The position numbers were made by a program, and so were the translations under genes. The notes under the pieces are model-generated. The model was not told where the DNA came from, did no database searches, and was given only the letters and a program-made list of their open reading frames with translations. A stretch of DNA of 64,000 nucleotides from Micromonospora tulbaghiae (lineage in GTDB: Bacteria; Actinomycetota; Actinomycetes; Mycobacteriales; Micromonosporaceae). The stretch is from positions 103,333 through 167,332 of the forward strand of contig NZ_FMCQ01000013.1 in the NCBI RefSeq assembly GCF_900091605.1, written 5' to 3'. Positions 60,564 to 64,000 of the stretch are shown in pieces (the stretch's first letter is position 1; each line of letters starts with the position of its first letter).

Positions 60564-61660
60564 GTCCGATGCGGCTCACCGTCCTGGTCGGCCCCGGCCT
60601 GGTGGCCGACGCGGCCCTGCTGGCGTCACTGACCGCCGCCACCTGCGCCGAACTCGACGTCGCCGGTCGGGTCGTCACCGCCGGCTCGGCCGAGGAGATG
60701 CGCTCGCTGCTCGCCGCGACAGAGCAGCCGGTGGTGGCGCTGCCCGGCCCCACACCCGCGGCCCGTGACCTGATCGGCGCGCAGCCGTCCGGCGTGGTCT
60801 GGTACGACCTCACCGTCGAGCCGCCGGTGCCCGGTGCGGTCCACCTGGCCGGGCGGGGACTGTGGGGCCTGGCCTGGGCGATCCGGCACGCCGTGCACCG
60901 CCTCCGCGCGCCGGCCGGCCGGATCGCCTACGGACCGGACCCGGACCAGTGGGGCGACCTGCGGCTGCCGTCCGCCCCGCACACCGGGCCCGCGCCGGTC
61001 GCGGTGCTGCTGCACGGCGGGTTCTGGCGGTCGATCTGGGGCGCGGACCTGATGGACGCGCTCGCCGCCGACCTGACCCGGCGCGGCTACGCGTCCTGGA
61101 ACCTGGAGTACCGGCGTCCGGACCGGCACGGCTGGGACGCGACCACGCAGGATGTGGAGGCGGGCCTCGTCGCGCTGCGGGAGCTGGCCCGCGACCGGCC
61201 GCTGGACCTGGACCGCATCGTCGTGCTGGGACACTCGGCCGGCGGGCAGCTCGCGCTGCGCGCCGCGGCGGACCTGGCCGGGCGTACGAGCGGACCGCGT
61301 GTCGCGCTCGCGGTGTCGCTGGCCGGGGTGCTCGACCTCACCGAGGGCGAGCGGCGTTACCTCGGCGACGGCGCGGTCGCCGCGGCCCTGGGCGGATCAC
61401 CGGCGACGGCTCCGCGCCGGTACGCCGAGAGCGACCCGATGCGGCGGCTGCCGACCCGGGTGCCCACGCTGCTCGTGCAGGGCACGGAGGACAGCCTCGA
61501 CCTCGTCGACGCCAACCGGCGCTACGCCGTGGCGGCGGCCGGCGCGGGAGACGACGTCCGCTACCTGGAACAGCCGGGGGACCACTTCGCCGTCATCGAC
61601 CCGGCCTCGGCCGTCTGGCAGGACACGATGGCCGCCGTGGACGCCCGCCTCGGTCGCTGA
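60560..61660 (+). CDS. Alpha/beta hydrolase with an N-terminal AroQ-like extension
   Basis: This 366-residue protein has an alpha/beta hydrolase domain from about residue 125: HGGFWR (oxyanion), nucleophile Ser226 in GHSAGG, Asp in QGTEDSLD and His in GDHFAVID, close to kynurenine-formamidase-like esterases. The first 110 residues (LTVLVGPGL, then GLWGLAWAIRHAVHRL) look like a degenerate type II dehydroquinase (AroQ) fold, lacking its catalytic residues. GTG 60560 overlaps the stop of the F420 gene (GTGA); ATG 60569 is the alternative. It is the last gene of the operon. Confidence 0.85.
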   Translation: MSPMRLTVLVGPGLVADAALLASLTAATCAELDVAGRVVTAGSAEEMRSLLAATEQPVVALPGPTPAARDLIGAQPSGVVWYDLTVEPPVPGAVHLAGRGLWGLAWAIRHAVHRLRAPAGRIAYGPDPDQWGDLRLPSAPHTGPAPVAVLLHGGFWRSIWGADLMDALAADLTRRGYASWNLEYRRPDRHGWDATTQDVEAGLVALRELARDRPLDLDRIVVLGHSAGGQLALRAAADLAGRTSGPRVALAVSLAGVLDLTEGERRYLGDGAVAAALGGSPATAPRRYAESDPMRRLPTRVPTLLVQGTEDSLDLVDANRRYAVAAAGAGDDVRYLEQPGDHFAVIDPASAVWQDTMAAVDARLGR

Positions 61661-61671
61661 CGCCGGGACGC

Positions 61672-61717
61672 CGAATCGCCCTCCGGGTTCACGTAGGTGA
61701 ACACGGAGGGCGATTCG
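61672..61717. terminator. Long bidirectional hairpin terminator
   Basis: A perfect 14-bp stem (CGAATCGCCCTCCG and complement) is extended inside by GTTCAC/GTGAAC around a GTAG loop. It lies between the end of the catabolic operon and the convergent XRE-cupin gene. Confidence 0.88.
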
Positions 61718-61734
61718 TGGTGCCGGTGTGCGGG

Positions 61735-62379
61735 TCAGAACAGGCGGGGCGTGACGACCGAGACCACAGTCGTCACCGCGTCGGTGTCGTTGTAGAGCTG
61801 GTGCGGCACCGACGAGCGCAGGTGCACGCTGTCGCCCGGGAACAGCCGGTGCTCGACGCCCTCGACCTCGTAGAGCAGCTCGCCGGAGATGACGTAGGCG
61901 AACTCCTCACCCCGGTGGCCGTACGCGTTCTCCCGGCGCCCGCCCGGCGCGATGTGCACGAGCATCGGTTCGAGCACCAGGTCCGGCCCCCGGTCGGAGA
62001 GCATGCGGTAGGTCTGCTGCCCGGACACGTACTGCGTGGCGGCCGTCTCCGCCCTGGTCAGCGTGAAGTGCCGGGGGAGCGAGGAGACGGTGCTGTCCGG
62101 CGATGCGGTGCCGGGGTCGAAGAAGTCGGCCACCGACCGGTCGAGCGCCTTGGCGACGCTGCCGAGCGCGGTCAGGCCGATGGAGGAGATGCCGCGCTCG
62201 ACCTGGGACAGGAAGCCGATGGACAGCCCGGAGCGGGAGGCGAGGCCGCGCAGCGTCAGCCCGCGCTCCTTGCGGTAGCGCCGGATCCGGCCGCCGACGA
62301 CGCCCGCGGGCGTGTTCTCGTCCGCGGCACCACCGGAGCCGGCCTGCTCCGACGGCGGCTGACTGTTCATGGGCCGCAC
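61735..62379 (-). CDS. XRE-cupin transcriptional regulator
   Basis: This 214-residue regulator has an N-terminal helix-turn-helix (about 28-82, IRRYRKERGLTLRGLASRSG then LSIGFLSQVERGISS) and a C-terminal cupin (about 145-205, GHRGEEFAYVISGELLYEVEG, LFPGDSVHLRSSVPHQLYN). Regulators of this sort often control adjacent amino-acid, polyamine or amide catabolism. The start GTG 62379 has AGGAGG 5 bp upstream; ATG 62370 is too far from it. Being convergent at the end of the hydantoinase operon makes it the best candidate regulator of that operon, and of itself through the dyad at 62418-62436. Confidence 0.92.
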   Translation of the reverse strand: MRPMNSQPPSEQAGSGGAADENTPAGVVGGRIRRYRKERGLTLRGLASRSGLSIGFLSQVERGISSIGLTALGSVAKALDRSVADFFDPGTASPDSTVSSLPRHFTLTRAETAATQYVSGQQTYRMLSDRGPDLVLEPMLVHIAPGGRRENAYGHRGEEFAYVISGELLYEVEGVEHRLFPGDSVHLRSSVPHQLYNDTDAVTTVVSVVTPRLF

Positions 62380-62417
62380 GGGGACCTCCTGTTGCGGTGG
62401 CGGGAATCCGCCCGGGA

Positions 62418-62436
62418 TGTTCGATGCTATCGAACA
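62418..62436. promoter_or_regulatory. Autoregulatory dyad upstream of XRE-cupin gene
   Basis: TGTTCGAT-GCT-ATCGAACA is a perfect 8-bp inverted repeat with a 3-base spacer, 39-57 bp upstream of the regulator's start, where it would overlap its promoter. The arms start with TGTTC, like the palindrome at 45462-45476. Confidence 0.7.
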
Positions 62437-62527
62437 CGACCGCGAATGCGCGAGGGGGAGGCGCTGTCAATTCCGGTCCCGCGCGCGCGTCCGCGTCACG
62501 TCGTCCCTGGTGGACCGGCCCGACGGG

Positions 62528-63526
62528 TCAGCCGGCGCGACGCAGCCGGCCGAGCATGCCGGCGAGGTCCTGGACGAACAGCTCGTGGCGGAAGTAGTGG
62601 CCGCCCGGAACCTCGCGCCACTCGTGCGGGATGCCGGCCCGGCCCAGCAGGCTGCGGAACTCGCGCTGCCCGGCCAGCACCTGGCCCTCGTTGGCCTGGT
62701 CGAACCAGTTGATCGGGTCGGGTGACGTCCCGGCGGCCAGGAAGATCCGCTTGTTGCGGTAGCTTTCGATGCGTTCGACCGGGTTGTCCGCGCTGACCCG
62801 GGCCTCGTCCCACAGGGGCGCGCCGTAGACGGTGCCGCCGCCGAGGTCGATCGCGGCCGACGTGACGTTCGCCCAGTGCACCACGAGACCGAAGTCCCGT
62901 CGCAGGCTCGCCGGCCCGGAGTGGGAACTGACCGAGCAGAAGTGGCCGTAGTACTTCGCGGCGTACTTCAGCGCGCCGAAGCCACCCATCGAGAAGCCGG
63001 CGACGGCACGGCCGTTGTACTCGGCGAAGGTGCGGAAGTTGGCGTCGATCCAGGGCAGCAGCTGGGCGATGTGGAAGGTCTCCCAGTTGCGCGGCCCGGT
63101 GTTGCTGGTGACCGGGTTGCAGTACCAGCCGGTGGAGGCGTCCGGCATGACAACGATGACCTCGCGGCCGGCGGTCAGGTTGATGATGTTGTCCTGGAGG
63201 TGGAACGTGCGGAAGTCCTGTCGGCCGCCGTGCAGCAGGTACAGCACCGGGTAGCGCTTGCCGCTGGTGTGGTAGCCGTCGGGCAGCAGCACGTTCACCG
63301 CCGGGTCCCACTCGATCGCGTCGGTGGCGAAGCGGAAGTACTGCAACCGGCCGCCGTTCTCGTTGCGGTCGACGATGCGCAGGCCGTACCCGTCGCGGGC
63401 GGCGGCGCTCGCCGCGGACGGCGCGGTGAAGGTCCCGGCCAGGGCGCCGGTCGCCGCGACCGCGGCGGCGCCGGTGAGCAGCCGACGGCGGCTCATGGTG
63501 GGGGGAGCGGTCCGATCGTGCGACAT
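62528..63526 (-). CDS. Tat-exported esterase (antigen 85/esterase D-like)
   Basis: This 332-residue alpha/beta hydrolase is exported by the Tat path: the N-terminus has SRRRLLTGAAAVAATGAL and the signal ends about SAASAA. The body shows the putative esterase family: NVLLPDGYHTSGKRYPVLYLLHGG, nucleophile in GFSMGGFGALKYAAKY, and His in VPGGHYFRHEL. It may deacylate a polysaccharide or a lipid; CE1-like feruloyl esterase activity is possible. ATG 63526 has AGGAGG 5 bp upstream. It starts 25 bp after the FG-GAP gene stop and is probably co-transcribed. Confidence 0.9.
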   Translation of the reverse strand: MSHDRTAPPTMSRRRLLTGAAAVAATGALAGTFTAPSAASAAARDGYGLRIVDRNENGGRLQYFRFATDAIEWDPAVNVLLPDGYHTSGKRYPVLYLLHGGRQDFRTFHLQDNIINLTAGREVIVVMPDASTGWYCNPVTSNTGPRNWETFHIAQLLPWIDANFRTFAEYNGRAVAGFSMGGFGALKYAAKYYGHFCSVSSHSGPASLRRDFGLVVHWANVTSAAIDLGGGTVYGAPLWDEARVSADNPVERIESYRNKRIFLAAGTSPDPINWFDQANEGQVLAGQREFRSLLGRAGIPHEWREVPGGHYFRHELFVQDLAGMLGRLRRAG

Positions 63527-63551
63527 GGGTCCTCCTGGGAGTCGATGGGGG

Positions 63552-64000
63552 TCAGAGTGTGGTTTCGCCGGTGAGGCCGAAGTAGTCGTGCCATTTGGTG
63601 GAGGGGGCGAATGTGGTGCCGGTGGAGAGGGCGACGTAGATGTCGTTGGTGGTGTTTTTGGTGAAGACGATGAGGTCGTGTTTGCCGTCGCCGTTGGCGT
63701 CGGCGAGGTAGGGGAATTCGCCGGGTAGGCAGAAGAAGTCGTGCCATTTGATGGTGGTGCCGGTGAAGGTGGTGCCGGTGGAGGTGGCGGCGTAGACGTC
63801 GGCGTCGGTGTTGCAGGTGAAGGTGATGATGTCGTCGCGGCCGTCGCCGTTGATGTCTGCGACGCGGGGTTGTTCGGTGCCGACGGCGAACAGGTCGTGC
63901 CATTTCTGGGGTGGGCCGAACGAGGTGCCGGTGGACAGGGCGACGATGACGTCGGCTGCGGTGGCGGGGCCTTGGGTGAAGGTGATGATGTCGTCCATAC
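63552..64000 (-). CDS. FG-GAP/VCBS-repeat protein (partial, 5' end beyond window)
   Basis: The frame is open to the right edge; the first Met lies within a repeat, so the true start is outside. The visible 149 residues form about three repeats of 48-50 residues, each with an acidic calcium-binding-like loop (DINGDGRDDIITFT; DANGDGKHDLIVFT), STGT and a KWHD[LFY]F block. These resemble FG-GAP/VCBS beta-propeller blades found in secreted lectins and hydrolases. Codon use is unusual: all five Lys codons are AAA and all three Glu are GAA, whereas neighbours use AAG and GAG. It precedes an exported esterase gene on the same strand. Confidence 0.85.
   Translation of the reverse strand, partial: MDDIITFTQGPATAADVIVALSTGTSFGPPQKWHDLFAVGTEQPRVADINGDGRDDIITFTCNTDADVYAATSTGTTFTGTTIKWHDFFCLPGEFPYLADANGDGKHDLIVFTKNTTNDIYVALSTGTTFAPSTKWHDYFGLTGETTL

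Overview
The window is high-GC DNA (most codons end in G or C) with dense, often translationally coupled genes. It contains many secreted carbohydrate-binding enzymes (CBM2 modules on Thr/Pro linkers, ricin-type CBM13), an F420-type luciferase-like oxidoreductase, an F420-type PPOX protein, a SARP-family regulator and an IdeR/DmdR-like iron box. Together these point to a soil actinomycete, most plausibly of the Micromonosporaceae; the family is an inference, because the window has no rRNA or other marker. I saw no tRNA, rRNA, CRISPR array, transposase, integrase or replication origin.

Layout. 1-577: the N-terminal part of a HIRAN-domain protein running off the left edge. 774-5352: a ferric-siderophore uptake operon (lipoprotein, siderophore-interacting reductase, two permeases, ATPase) on the minus strand, separated by an iron box (5409-5427) from a divergent AraC regulator. 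6346-7899: formamidase with its FmdB-type zinc ribbon. 8113-10427: an FN3-CBM2 protein and a GH53 endo-galactanase. 10453-12716: DoxX, a small cysteine protein and an M50-like membrane protein. 12896-17941: a SARP/NB-ARC regulator, then a large exported protein ending in a NucA/NucB-like nuclease motif, then a SUKH-like putative immunity protein. 17987-25887: SRPBCC, DUF6745, a CBM2/Cip1-like secreted protein, an XRE-MmyB regulator divergent from an SDR, a membrane protein, and a zinc-ribbon/SPFH pair resembling Bacillus YdjG/YdjI. 26002-30004: a GT2/GT-C glycosyltransferase pair, DinB-like and PPOX proteins.

30109-37128 is a carbohydrate-degradation cluster. GH59, GH43-CBM6-CBM2 and SGNH-CBM13 form one minus-strand run behind two LacI-type operator sequences; upstream of them lies a CE1 esterase-CBM2 gene with its own palindrome. 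No LacI gene is in the window. 37487-45292 is a ROK repressor divergent from a six-gene operon: ribose-type ABC transporter (binding protein, permease, single-domain ATPase), phosphotriesterase-like hydrolase, ROK kinase and a YhfX-like PLP protein. The phosphotriesterase-homologue/YhfX pairing recalls the poorly understood E. coli yhf (php) operon, here joined to a sugar importer and kinase.

45572-61660 is a tightly coupled operon of 13 genes: oligopeptide-type ABC importer (binding protein, two permeases, fused double ATPase), one HyuA-type and two tandem HyuB-type hydantoinase/oxoprolinase subunits, an imidazolonepropionase-like amidohydrolase, an NTF2-like protein, a quinone-oxidoreductase-like MDR, a TIGR04076 protein, a luciferase-like F420 oxidoreductase and an alpha/beta hydrolase. 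It looks like uptake plus catabolism of an N-containing cyclic or amide compound; the substrate is unknown. A strong hairpin at 61672-61717 separates it from a convergent XRE-cupin regulator (61735-62379) that has a perfect dyad in its own promoter. The right end holds a Tat-exported esterase and the C-terminal part of an FG-GAP-repeat protein whose codon use (AAA, GAA) differs from all its neighbours.

The strongest candidates for something not well described are the exported nuclease/SUKH pair at 14878-17941, the php-yhfX-ROK-ABC cassette, and the duplicated-HyuB catabolic operon.
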